A stretch of DNA of 34,736 nucleotides from Deltaproteobacteria bacterium (GCA_024639645.1 JAHEIB010000012.1:1-34736); one strand, 5' to 3'; shown: positions 16,593-24,692, numbered from the stretch's first letter. Notes: generated by a model not told the origin, from the letters alone. Translations and numbers: made by a program.

Positions 16593-17560
16593 ATTCGTTT
16601 CTAAGCAGCAACGTCTTGTATCGTCACGGTCGGATCAGACACTTGGTTGTGTGCCTGTCGGGAATAGCTGCACTGGTCATCCTCACCTCGCTTTCCTATG
16701 CAGAAACAACCGTTACCATTGATGCGGATAAGCAGTTCCAGTATGCGGAACAGCTGTATTCACAGAAAAAATATATCATTGCCATCGCAGAGTATGAGCG
16801 TTTTGTCTACCTGTTTCCAGGGGATGATCGGGTGTCTGAGTCCAGATATCGCGTGGGCATGGCCTACTACGCAGAAAGACGTTATACAGAGGCCATTCAG
16901 TCTTTCAGTGACTTGATCAAGACAGAAGATGCGGGGTCGGCTTATTATGCTCAGGCTTTTTTCATGGCTGCGGAGAGTCAGTTGCGTCTGGGGCAGCGCT
17001 CATCGGCATTGACAACCCTTCACAATCTCATGAATTTTTCGGGTGATATGGATGTTCGGGACGAGGCCAGATATCATATTGGCTGGATTTATATCGAATC
17101 GGCTGACTGGGAAAAAGCACAAAGCTATTTTCAAAAGATCAGCCGTCAGAATCATGCGAAATACCGCCTGTCCGATCTGATCAGAGATCTTGAGAGTGCC
17201 GGTGACATCCACCACAAAAGCCCGGGGCTGGCTGGCGCATTGGCTATTTTGCCCGGGGGAGGCTATCTCTACTGCAACCGGCCCCGGGATGCCCTGTTCT
17301 CTTTTTTGTTGAACGGCGGTCTTATTTATGCTGCATACGAAGCTTTCGACAATGAGATGTATGCCCTTGGCGGCGTTATCGCTTTTGTGGAGATCGGATT
17401 TTATTCCGGAAGTATTTACGGTTCCATCTCCAGCGCCCACAAATACAACCGGGACCAGGACAGAAAGTTTGTGGATCATCTCAAAAAAAATCTGAAAGTC
17501 AATCTGTCTTCACGCCCCGAAAACAAGGGACTCGAACTGTCGCTTGGGTACCGGTTTTAG
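16580..17560 (+). CDS. Exported TPR protein with a C-terminal membrane-helix domain
   Basis: About 326 residues from the ATG at 16580, which lies in the preceding palindrome; the frame is open back to 16469 and a TTG at 16616 is an alternative, so the start is uncertain. A signal peptide (RHLVVCLSGIAALVILTSLSYA) is followed by tetratricopeptide-like repeats (FQYAEQLYSQKKYIIAIAEYERF, SRYRVGMAYYAERRYTEAIQ, AESQLRLGQRSSAL, YHIGWIYIESADWEKAQSYF) and a Gly-rich hydrophobic domain (LAILPGGGYLYCNRPRDALF and two more hydrophobic stretches). The last residues, LELSLGYRF, end in Phe like an outer-membrane strand. It lies directly after gspE and may serve secretion or envelope assembly; that is inference. 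Confidence 0.78.
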   Translation: MFDVHSFLSSNVLYRHGRIRHLVVCLSGIAALVILTSLSYAETTVTIDADKQFQYAEQLYSQKKYIIAIAEYERFVYLFPGDDRVSESRYRVGMAYYAERRYTEAIQSFSDLIKTEDAGSAYYAQAFFMAAESQLRLGQRSSALTTLHNLMNFSGDMDVRDEARYHIGWIYIESADWEKAQSYFQKISRQNHAKYRLSDLIRDLESAGDIHHKSPGLAGALAILPGGGYLYCNRPRDALFSFLLNGGLIYAAYEAFDNEMYALGGVIAFVEIGFYSGSIYGSISSAHKYNRDQDRKFVDHLKKNLKVNLSSRPENKGLELSLGYRF

Positions 17561-17565
17561 AAATG

Positions 17566-18159
17566 TTATCCTAAATCTTTTAGTCGACGAGAAAGTAATT
17601 TGCCAAAATTGATGAGGGCCTGAAAATCATTGGCGTGATTGAAAAAAGAAGCTGTCACGACAATAGCGGATTTGGTAATTGCTAATTCTGGATTCATGTA
17701 TGCAAGCCTCAGCAGGCCTTCTTGTAAATCCTTGCTCATGAAACGCTTTGCTTTTGCTTCATCACCTGTTTTCACAAGAAAACTGTCGTTAAATTGCGGG
17801 CTGCCGATGGCGGCATCTTGGAATCCCATGGATCTGGACATTTTTTCCAGCCGGCTGTGGGGTTGAAGACGAAGATCGAAATCGATTTTCTGACGATGGG
17901 CCATGCTGAGCCGCGTCTGCCAGACATTGCCACCTGATGCCAGTGAAACACCCAGAACAAACGTAAAACCATGCTTGTGAACGGTCAGGCTCGGGTAATC
18001 AAACCAGGTTCTGCGATCAACCGTGCCTTGATTATCCTGTGCAAGCTGCTTGAAAATAAAGTTCGTGTGTACCAGCTCCTTCTTGCTTTGATATAAAAAA
18101 TATATCACGAGCAAGGGAATGCCCCACTTGAAAACAGTTTCAATTATTTCCATTGACAT
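17566..18159 (-). CDS. Membrane-anchored protein of unknown function, last gene of the redox cluster
   Basis: 197 residues from the ATG at 18159, which has AGGA 8 bases upstream; the open frame continues upstream over the neighbouring small gene but in a proline/arginine-rich shadow. One N-terminal membrane helix (GIPLLVIYFLYQ) is followed by a soluble domain of about 165 residues with alternating beta strands and a conserved-looking SPQFNDSFLVKTGDEAKAKRF block. I do not recognise the family with confidence; a resemblance to DUF3137-type domains is possible. It converges with the TPR gene, the stops being 5 bases apart. Confidence 0.7.
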   Translation of the reverse strand: MSMEIIETVFKWGIPLLVIYFLYQSKKELVHTNFIFKQLAQDNQGTVDRRTWFDYPSLTVHKHGFTFVLGVSLASGGNVWQTRLSMAHRQKIDFDLRLQPHSRLEKMSRSMGFQDAAIGSPQFNDSFLVKTGDEAKAKRFMSKDLQEGLLRLAYMNPELAITKSAIVVTASFFNHANDFQALINFGKLLSRRLKDLG

Positions 18160-18173
18160 GGATATGTCCTTTG

Positions 18174-18386
18174 TCAGTCGTCTAGTACACGCAGACAGTC
18201 TTGGGGCAAACGGTGGGTCCCCTTGTTTTGCAGGCTGACTTCCACCAGGGCGTCCGGGTCGTTGATGGCCGTGTCCGGGTCGGTAATGATGCCGTGACAG
18301 CCGATATAATCGTCCATGTAGCTTTCCCATCCTTCATCATCGGATTTGCGGAAAACCTCCACACGCTGCCCTCTTCGTAAGATCAT
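18174..18386 (-). CDS. Small SH3-like protein, 70 residues
   Basis: The ATG at 18386 has GAGGAG about 8 bases upstream, and the gene starts 23 bases after the flavoprotein gene ends. The sequence (MILRRGQRVEVFRK, GCHGIITDPDTAIND, ALVEVSLQNKGTHRLPQDCL) alternates short beta strands in the style of a small SH3/KOW-type barrel. Two cysteines are present but no metal motif. It probably travels on the redox operon transcript; its role is unknown. Confidence 0.7.
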   Translation of the reverse strand: MILRRGQRVEVFRKSDDEGWESYMDDYIGCHGIITDPDTAINDPDALVEVSLQNKGTHRLPQDCLRVLDD

Positions 18387-18409
18387 TTGCAGTCTCCTCG
18401 CTATACACT

Positions 18410-20566
18410 TCAGATATTTGAAACGGGCAGTCCGGTTTGGCTCCCCTTTCTTCGGGCGCACACCTTACACAGTGTCTGCTCAGTTGCCACCTGCCCGTGG
18501 GTTTTAAATCTTTCATCGATATAAGCCAGATACCTGGCAGGGCCGATCACGGCGCCACAAGAACTGCAGCGAACCAGTTTCTGGCGATTCAAGACAGTAC
18601 CACAGAGCGACAGAAGCCTTTCGTCATCTCTGTCCTCAATCTGCATGGCATTGTTGGGACAGTTTTCTGCACAGGCCCCGCAGGCAATGCAGTTTTCCTG
18701 GGTCATTCTGAAGTCTGTTTCCACAGGATGGTCAAAATCGTAATACCCCATCTGCAGTGCATCGATTTTCATCTTGTCCCGGCAAACGCTTACACAATCC
18801 CCACACCTACGACAGATATCGCAGCGCAGACATCTGCGGGCTTCCTCCCTGGCTACGTTTTCGGAATAGCCCAACTCGACCTGCTGGTAAGTGGTACGCC
18901 GTCTTTCAATATTCAACAAGGGCATCACAGGTCGTTTCAGGGTCATTTTTGTAACGGCAGGGACTTCGATAAAATCGGTACTGGCACGGCGAACCGGTAC
19001 CGGAGGCATTTTGGGCTGTGGCAGTCCGGAAAGGTAGCGGTCGATGGCGTTGGCGGCGCGTTTCCCACCACCGATGGCTTCGATGACCGTGGCTGGCCCG
19101 GTTACAGCATCGCCCACGGCAAATACGTCCGGCTGAGATGTGGTCATATTGGCCATATTGACATCGATGGTGCCACGCCGGGTCCATTCAATTTCATCAA
19201 GTTTTTCCATACAGGTCTGGTCAACACGCTGTCCAATGGCGGGAATGACCACATCTGCTTTGATATCGTGGTCGCTCCCTTCAATGGGTGTGGGATACAT
19301 CCTGTCGCTGCCCTTCTTTTTAATCAGTTTGGCCTGAAGGCAATGCAGGGCCTCGATCCTGTCGCCGTTTCCCTTGATTTCCACCGGGATGCTCAAGAGT
19401 GCCAGATGGACACCTTCCTCCTCTGCCTGTTCCACTTCCTCTTCATCTGCGGGCATTTCCCTGCGTGTGCGTCTGTAGGCGATGGTCACTTCTTTGCAAC
19501 CGAGTCTCAGGCAGGTTCGGGCCGCATCGACGGCAACATTACCACCGCCGATGATCACGGCTTTTTTACCGGGTGCACGGCGATGGCCAAGCGCAACGTT
19601 TTTCAGCAGATCGATGGCGTCTATGACCCGAGGAAACTTGTTTTCTCCGGAGATGTTCAATTTAAAAGCCTTGTGAGCGCCTATGGCAAAAAGAAAGGCT
19701 GCAAATCCCTCTTTTTTCAAGTCTTCAAATGATACGTCGTGCCCAAAGCGGGTATTGTAAACAAATTCCACCCCCAGGTCTTCAATCATGGCCACTTCTC
19801 TGTCAATCACCTCTCTGGGGAGCCTGTAGCGCGGGATTCCCACCATGGTCATGCCACCCGCCATGGGCAAGGCCTCGATCACCTTCACGGCGTAGCCTTT
19901 GAGCGCCAGGTAGTAGGCGGCACTCATGCCGCCGGGACCGGCACCGATGATACACACCTTTTGATGTTTGTCCGGCGCCTTTTCAGGGTTTTGATATTGC
20001 CCGTCAGAAAGGGCCTTTTCCGCCGCGAAGGCTTTGAGGAATTTAATGGAGACCGGCTTATCGATGCGGCCCCTTACGCACATGAATTCGCAGGGGCGCG
20101 TGCACACCAGGCCGCACACCCAGGGGAAGGGATTGTCCTTGCGAATGACTTCAATGGCCTCGGCATCCCTGCCCATACCGATCAGCGTCACATAGGTGGG
20201 GACATCGATCCCCGCCGGACAGGCCATCTGGCAGGGTGCCGGGGTAAGCTTGATACAATCCCCGGTGGCACAGTTACGGGTCTTGATATGACTTTGGAAT
20301 ACCTCGCTGTGGTCGTCCAGTGCCGTGCCGATCGTTTGTCTGATCTCAAGGCCGTCAGGGTCCGCCCTGTTTTCTTCCAGTTCATTCAGCAGGCTGTGGA
20401 TGGCTGCCAGGTGATCGCTGCCTGCCATCCCCCAGGCAATGTCCCGAAACAGATTCAAAATATCATCGATAATACGACGGGTTTTAGGGTGACGGATCCT
20501 ACCTGATTCCAGGGATGCTTTTATCTCTGTGATGGTGCCGTGCACCGGGCAGGCATTTGTGCTCAT
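18410..20566 (-). CDS. GltD-like FAD/NAD(P)-dependent oxidoreductase with C-terminal ferredoxin domain
   Basis: 718 residues. An N-terminal helical extension (1-95) precedes the GltD-type Fe-S region (CATGDC, PAPCQMACPAGIDVPTY, CGLVCTRPCEFMC), an FAD Rossmann motif GAGPGG (208-213), an NAD(P) motif IGGGNVAVDAAR (339-350), the DVFAVGDAVTGPATVIEAI block, two ferredoxin clusters (about 579-595 and 626-636) and a final pair of CxxC motifs (667-703). GltD-like subunits pass electrons between NAD(P)H and Fe-S partners; with the three genes upstream this is the probable pyridine-nucleotide entry point of a multi-subunit enzyme. AGGTG precedes the ATG and the gap to the previous gene is 12 bases. True glutamate synthase is excluded, as no large subunit is present. 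Confidence 0.9.
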   Translation of the reverse strand: MSTNACPVHGTITEIKASLESGRIRHPKTRRIIDDILNLFRDIAWGMAGSDHLAAIHSLLNELEENRADPDGLEIRQTIGTALDDHSEVFQSHIKTRNCATGDCIKLTPAPCQMACPAGIDVPTYVTLIGMGRDAEAIEVIRKDNPFPWVCGLVCTRPCEFMCVRGRIDKPVSIKFLKAFAAEKALSDGQYQNPEKAPDKHQKVCIIGAGPGGMSAAYYLALKGYAVKVIEALPMAGGMTMVGIPRYRLPREVIDREVAMIEDLGVEFVYNTRFGHDVSFEDLKKEGFAAFLFAIGAHKAFKLNISGENKFPRVIDAIDLLKNVALGHRRAPGKKAVIIGGGNVAVDAARTCLRLGCKEVTIAYRRTRREMPADEEEVEQAEEEGVHLALLSIPVEIKGNGDRIEALHCLQAKLIKKKGSDRMYPTPIEGSDHDIKADVVIPAIGQRVDQTCMEKLDEIEWTRRGTIDVNMANMTTSQPDVFAVGDAVTGPATVIEAIGGGKRAANAIDRYLSGLPQPKMPPVPVRRASTDFIEVPAVTKMTLKRPVMPLLNIERRRTTYQQVELGYSENVAREEARRCLRCDICRRCGDCVSVCRDKMKIDALQMGYYDFDHPVETDFRMTQENCIACGACAENCPNNAMQIEDRDDERLLSLCGTVLNRQKLVRCSSCGAVIGPARYLAYIDERFKTHGQVATEQTLCKVCARRKGSQTGLPVSNI

Positions 20567-20578
20567 TCTTTCACCTAT

Positions 20579-21367
20579 TTATGTCACCGGTTTATTGCCG
20601 TACAGCGTTGCAAGCTTGGGGGCGGTCATTTTCAAATTTTTTCGATAATACAGTTTACTGCAGGTCGGGCAGTGGCGATGGTCTTCCTTTTCTTCGGGGA
20701 GGTCCGCATCAACCTGTTTGACATGTTCCAGAAATTTTGTGGTGCTATACAATTTACCACAGATCTGACAACATTCAAGTGTATGTCTGCCCACGATTTC
20801 GTCCCTGACCATCACGGTTCTAATGCGGCCGTCATCTTCATATCGAATGGCTTTGGTTGGGCAGACATTGGTGCAGGTCAGACAACCGATGCATTCACCT
20901 TTATCAGATGGGCTGACATAGTTTCGTCCCTCGGTTTTGACCATTTTCAGTGCTTTTGCCCCAATGATTTCAGAACAGACCCGGATGCAGAGTCTGCAGC
21001 GGATACATCCGTCGGGTATGATGCCCGTTGTCAAACCGAATTCCCGTCCGATTTTATGGATGGCTTTAGAATGGGGTGCCAGTTTCAAGAGATTTCCAAT
21101 GGCGGTATTTCTCATCTGGTGCACCATGGCACTTTCCGTGGTGATTTCCATGCCGGTGGCGATCTTGATGGCACATGCGAGCCGGGTGCGAATGGGTTTG
21201 TCTTTTTCCTTGACCTCCACAACGCAAAGCTTACATGCTGCTGCCGGTGTCAGGGCATGATGAAAGCAGAGATGCGGCACCCTGATGCCTTTTTCATTGA
21301 GCACGAGCAGGAGTCGTTTTCCTGCTTCAGCACTGTGTTCCGCACCGTTGATGATTATTTTTACCAT
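20579..21367 (-). CDS. NuoG/HoxU-like iron-sulfur subunit ([2Fe-2S] plus two [4Fe-4S])
   Basis: 262 residues from the ATG at 21367, one base after the ferredoxin gene stops. A plant-type [2Fe-2S] domain with C34, C45, C48 and C65 opens the protein, as in NuoG and hydrogenase HoxU. A 2x[4Fe-4S] ferredoxin domain follows (C121/124/127/131 and C159/162/165/169). The tail adds two CxxC pairs (200/203 and 233/236) that look like a zinc ribbon or an extra cluster and are not part of a standard HoxU. It likely wires the flavoprotein to the molybdenum subunit in the cytoplasm. Confidence 0.9.
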   Translation of the reverse strand: MVKIIINGAEHSAEAGKRLLLVLNEKGIRVPHLCFHHALTPAAACKLCVVEVKEKDKPIRTRLACAIKIATGMEITTESAMVHQMRNTAIGNLLKLAPHSKAIHKIGREFGLTTGIIPDGCIRCRLCIRVCSEIIGAKALKMVKTEGRNYVSPSDKGECIGCLTCTNVCPTKAIRYEDDGRIRTVMVRDEIVGRHTLECCQICGKLYSTTKFLEHVKQVDADLPEEKEDHRHCPTCSKLYYRKNLKMTAPKLATLYGNKPVT

Positions 21368-21368
21368 A

Positions 21369-21890
21369 TTATCCCAGCGTCGCCGCTCCCTTGGTGGAAG
21401 CCATGGCATGAGCATAGCGTGTGCGTTTCATGCCCGGCATTTTTTCGGTGACGTTGAACGTAAGGCAATGCGTGGTGCAGATGGTCACACAGGCGGGTTT
21501 CAGACCCTGGTCAATCCGGTCCATGCAGTAATCGCATTTAACGACCTTTCCCATTTCCGGGTTCCATTGCGGGGCTCCCCAGGGACATGCAGAGATGCAG
21601 GTTTTGCATCCCACACACAGGTTGTGATCCACGAAAACGATACCGTCTTTTTCGCGGCGCTGCATGGCACCGGTGGGGCATGCAGAGACACACCAGGCAT
21701 TTTCACAATGAAAACAGGGCATAAAAATGAAGGAGGCCCTGGGTTTGTCGTTAAAAAATTCGGGTCCCACCTGGATGACCTGGCAGGGACGGGTTTCAGG
21801 CGGAAGTGATTTGTTTATTTTACACTGAATCTCACATGAATGACAGCCAATACACTTTTGCTGGTCTTGCAATAAAAAGTACTTGCTCAT
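21369..21890 (-). CDS. Four-cluster ferredoxin subunit of DmsB/PhsB/PsrB type
   Basis: 173 residues from the ATG at 21890 (strong GGGAGG upstream). Four cysteine groups are present: C13/16/19/23, C59/62/67/71, C92/95/98/102 and C119/122/134/138, the pattern of the electron-transfer subunit of complex iron-sulfur molybdoenzymes. There is no signal peptide. It sits immediately after the molybdenum subunit gene (73-base gap) and one base before the NuoG-like gene, the order expected for an electron chain from the Mo site. Confidence 0.92.
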   Translation of the reverse strand: MSKYFLLQDQQKCIGCHSCEIQCKINKSLPPETRPCQVIQVGPEFFNDKPRASFIFMPCFHCENAWCVSACPTGAMQRREKDGIVFVDHNLCVGCKTCISACPWGAPQWNPEMGKVVKCDYCMDRIDQGLKPACVTICTTHCLTFNVTEKMPGMKRTRYAHAMASTKGAATLG

Positions 21891-21963
21891 TATTATCCTC
21901 CCTGATCGTAAATCGCTTTTCAAGGCAATTATCTGTTTTTACTGGTTTGCTTTCGGGGCATAT

Positions 21964-24048
21964 TTATGCAGGTGTCACCTTGACAAAGGTGTCATGCAAC
22001 GCCGGACTGCCACCAATTTTATCGGACACATTTTCCTGAATCAGGGCGTCACTGACGCCTTTTCTAAAACTTCGAGATGCCTTGTCCGCTTGGTGTCCAA
22101 AACCGTGCAGCATGAAAACGGTTTCCGGATGGATCAGGTCGGTCGCCTTAACAGCGATTTGTCCTTTGCCCACCTTGGAAGCCACCTCCACACTATCTCC
22201 GTTGTTAATGCCGAGTTCTGACGCACGATCCTTGTTCATCCATAAAACATTTTCGCCACACAGTTCATTCAGATAAGGGTTGTTCTGTGTGGAAACATGC
22301 GTGTGCAGGGCAACACGGCCCACCACGAGTCTAAAACGGTCCTTGGGTGGTTTGGCTACGGGTTCATAGCTTGGAAACGATTCAAACCCGGCATCTTCCA
22401 GTAGGGAGGATTTGAACTCGATCTTACCGGACGGTGTTTTGAATTTAAGGCCGTTTTCACGATCCCAGAATATCTGCTTTTTCCCGTATGCAACAAAGCC
22501 TTTGGCACTGAAGTCTTCCATCTTGAATCCAGTCCCCTCCAACTGCCATTCCACAAGTTCGTCAATGTTCTCATAGGGAAAGAATTGGCCTGTTCCGATA
22601 CGTTCTGCAATCTGTTTCAGAATAACGGCACCGTCCCTGGTATCATACCGGGGGGCCACCGCCTGTTTTCGCAGGAACATCTGCGGTTTTAAGCCGTTGG
22701 CCTGTTGGATACAGTCGGTTCTTTCGAGATAGGTGGATTCGGGAAGCACCACATCTGCATACCAGGCGATATCACTGTAATTGATGTCGATAGCTACAAT
22801 CAGGTCCAGTTTGTCCAATGCTTTTTTGGTCAGGGTGGCATCCGGGATCGATCCGATCGGGTCGAACCGGTAGGCGATGAAGGCTTTGATGGGATAAGGG
22901 TCCTGGTTCAGTATGGCGTGAGGAAGCATCTGGCCGACACCGTGGTTGGGGTCCGGCAGAGGAAACTCTTTGGTTCCCACCTTGTCAAAACGGGGCACCT
23001 CAATTTTTGGGAATTTCTGCTCAGTCAGTTTTCTGGCCGGTTTCCCGCCTTCCACGCCAGGGCCTTTTTTAAAGAAAAACCCGCCTTTGGATTCAAGGCT
23101 GCCCATCAATGCATTCAGGATAAGAATGGATCGGCGAAGGTATATTTCGTTCTGGTGGCTGGCACCGCGGTAACCGAAGTGAAAAATAACCGATGGTTTG
23201 TCCTTGCTGACGTCACGGGCCAATTCGACAATGGCTTCAGCGGCGATCCCGGTTTCCTTTTCAGCCCATTCGGGCGTATACGGATTGATGAAATCCTGCA
23301 ATTCACGCAGTCCTTCCACCCATTTGTCAACATATGCGGCATCATAGAGACGCTCATTCAAAATGACGTTGATCAAGGCATAATTGAGCGCAAGGTCGGT
23401 ACCGGGGCGTATCATCCAGTAGCGGTGCGCTTTGGTTGCGGTCACTGTAACGCGGGGGTCGATATAGGTCATCTTGGCGCCATGCTCCATGGCGTACATC
23501 AGATTATTGACTTCCTTGACGGAAATGGACTCGAAAATGTTGCGGCCGTAAAGAACAATATGTTTTGTGTTTTTGTAATCCACTCCCATCTGTCCGTCCG
23601 TATATCCAAACAATGACCGGCAGGCGGTGTTGACGGATCCCTTGCAGAGCGCATCATGGGTAAAGTGATTGGGCGACCCGATAGCCTTCAGGAATGTCTT
23701 GCTGGCGTGGGTGGCCAACTGGGTGCGCTCGCCGAGCACAACGCTGTGCCCGCCATGCTTGTCTATGATGGTTGAAAGTTTTTTACCAACCATATCCAGC
23801 GCTTCGTCCCAAGATGCTTTTCTGAATTTTCCTTCGCCACGTTTTCCCACCCGGATCAACGGGGACTGAAGCCGCTGATCATCATACAGCAGGCTGGGGC
23901 CGGCCGCTCCCCGGGGGCAGAGACTGCCTTCCATACCGGCTACGTATGGATTCCCTTCGATCCAGGTAACCTGTCCATCTTTTACTTTGACCTTTATAGG
24001 ACAACGAATCGAGCACATAAAGCAGAGACTGTATACCTCTTTTTGCAT
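21964..24048 (-). CDS. Mo/W-bisPGD oxidoreductase catalytic subunit, PsrA/PhsA-like, cytoplasmic
   Basis: 694 residues from the ATG at 24048, with GGAGG upstream; an open extension to 24126 has no matching site. The [4Fe-4S] ligands are C9, C12, C16 and C44. Residue C135 in HDALCKGSVN is the likely metal ligand, the position of Sec/Cys/Ser in the DMSO-reductase superfamily; Cys fits the polysulfide/thiosulfate reductase branch. The PRVTVTATKAHRYWMIRPGTDLAL block and the C-terminal ALHTHVSTQNNPYLNEL and DGDSVEV-type dinucleotide-binding region are present. No Tat signal precedes the Fe-S motif, so the enzyme should stay in the cytoplasm, unlike most PsrA/PhsA. The superfamily is certain; substrate (sulfur anion, formate or other) is not decided. 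It is first in the operon, behind a sigma-54 promoter match. Confidence 0.9.
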   Translation of the reverse strand: MQKEVYSLCFMCSIRCPIKVKVKDGQVTWIEGNPYVAGMEGSLCPRGAAGPSLLYDDQRLQSPLIRVGKRGEGKFRKASWDEALDMVGKKLSTIIDKHGGHSVVLGERTQLATHASKTFLKAIGSPNHFTHDALCKGSVNTACRSLFGYTDGQMGVDYKNTKHIVLYGRNIFESISVKEVNNLMYAMEHGAKMTYIDPRVTVTATKAHRYWMIRPGTDLALNYALINVILNERLYDAAYVDKWVEGLRELQDFINPYTPEWAEKETGIAAEAIVELARDVSKDKPSVIFHFGYRGASHQNEIYLRRSILILNALMGSLESKGGFFFKKGPGVEGGKPARKLTEQKFPKIEVPRFDKVGTKEFPLPDPNHGVGQMLPHAILNQDPYPIKAFIAYRFDPIGSIPDATLTKKALDKLDLIVAIDINYSDIAWYADVVLPESTYLERTDCIQQANGLKPQMFLRKQAVAPRYDTRDGAVILKQIAERIGTGQFFPYENIDELVEWQLEGTGFKMEDFSAKGFVAYGKKQIFWDRENGLKFKTPSGKIEFKSSLLEDAGFESFPSYEPVAKPPKDRFRLVVGRVALHTHVSTQNNPYLNELCGENVLWMNKDRASELGINNGDSVEVASKVGKGQIAVKATDLIHPETVFMLHGFGHQADKASRSFRKGVSDALIQENVSDKIGGSPALHDTFVKVTPA

Positions 24049-24131
24049 GATATTCCTCCGATAATTTAATTTATTCAATGTATAGTGAGTAAACGCGATA
24101 CGATTCATAAACGACAATCTCATCATATCCG

Positions 24132-24147
24132 AGCAATATTCATACCA
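24132..24147 (-). promoter_or_regulatory. Sigma-54 promoter for the molybdoenzyme operon
   Basis: Read on the minus strand: TGGTATGAATATTGCT. The invariant GG (-24) and GC (-12) are separated by exactly 10 bases, and TGG, A, G and TTGCT match the TGGCACG-N4-TTGCW consensus. Transcription would begin near 24121, giving a leader of about 70 bases to the ATG at 24048. Confidence 0.65.
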
Positions 24148-24233
24148 GCAATGATAAATAAGGTCATCAATTTCATTTTTTTTTCTTTTTAAGAATAAGG
24201 CATATTTTCAGTATGATAAGGTGTCACAATTCT

Positions 24234-24467
24234 ATGATCAAAGAAAAAGACCCGTATAATTTTCCGGAAAGCATGTCTTTTGGTGCAATAAAAACATGGC
24301 ATGGAAATATTTTTGTGTCTGCTCCGAATGAATGCCAATGCCATGCCTGTCAAGGTTGTTCAAAAAAAGATGCCATAATTTTATTGCAATATCCGTTGCC
24401 CTGTACGGGAAAAGAAACGGGCGTCCATCCGTTTGAAAAACGGTTGATATCATCCGTATCTATCTGA
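24234..24467 (+). CDS. Possible small cysteine-rich protein (uncertain)
   Basis: 77 codons from the ATG at 24234, with AAGGTG about 10 bases upstream. The product has a cluster ECQCHACQGC (about residues 35-44). It lies in the control region between two divergent sigma-54 promoter matches and overlaps a 71-codon frame on the other strand, so it may be chance. I list it because the ribosome binding site and Cys motif are directly visible. Confidence 0.22.
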   Translation: MIKEKDPYNFPESMSFGAIKTWHGNIFVSAPNECQCHACQGCSKKDAIILLQYPLPCTGKETGVHPFEKRLISSVSI

Positions 24468-24531
24468 TTATAATAATTAAACAGCTATAATCTGTCAAGA
24501 AATGAAAGCGTTCAGCCCTTCCGTTCACGGG

Positions 24532-24547
24532 TGGCATACAGCTTGCT
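24532..24547 (+). promoter_or_regulatory. Sigma-54 promoter for the TauE-type exporter operon
   Basis: TGGCATACAGCTTGCT matches TGGCACG-N4-TTGCW except at two positions, with GG and GC exactly 10 bases apart. Transcription would start near 24558, about 135 bases before the gene at 24693. Together with the minus-strand match at 24132-24147 it frames a 384-base shared region suited to enhancer-bound activator sites. Confidence 0.72.
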
Positions 24548-24566
24548 TTGTATGTAAAGTAGATGA

Positions 24567-24645
24567 TTGAAGAACCTCACAGCATGCGAAGCACTGCCGC
24601 ACGACACCATCTATGGGGAATGGGCTCGCTGTTTTGGTTTAACGC
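24567..24645. repeat. Partial relative of the extra segment in palindromic element copy 1
   Basis: TTGAAGAACCTCACAGCA at the left end matches the inverted complement of the segment ending near 609 (17 of 18), and GCTCGCTGTTTTGGTT at the right end matches the inverted complement of about 500-515. The middle, GCGAAGCACTGCCGCACGAC, matches copy 1 in the opposite orientation (17 of 20), as if an internal palindrome had flipped. It lies in the predicted leader of the exporter operon. Confidence 0.5.
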
Positions 24646-24692
24646 CCGGGTACGCCAAGCCTGGCTAAATTCTATATTTTAAAGAGGACCCT

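Noticed and set aside
18437-19732. 431-codon open frame on the plus strand
   Set aside because: It is antisense to the GltD-like gene, whose motifs are unmistakable; the product has no recognisable domain and no ribosome binding site. The frame is open because of the codon bias of the real gene.
18410-21367. Considered as glutamate synthase or an NfnAB-type transhydrogenase
   Set aside because: No glutamate synthase large subunit is present, and NfnA-like FAD/NAD domains are missing from the smaller subunit, which instead has a NuoG-type [2Fe-2S] domain.
20540-21451. 303-codon plus-strand frame, and a similar one at 22705-23616
   Set aside because: Both are antisense to clear iron-sulfur and molybdoenzyme genes and show His/Phe/Gly-rich compositions typical of shadow frames.
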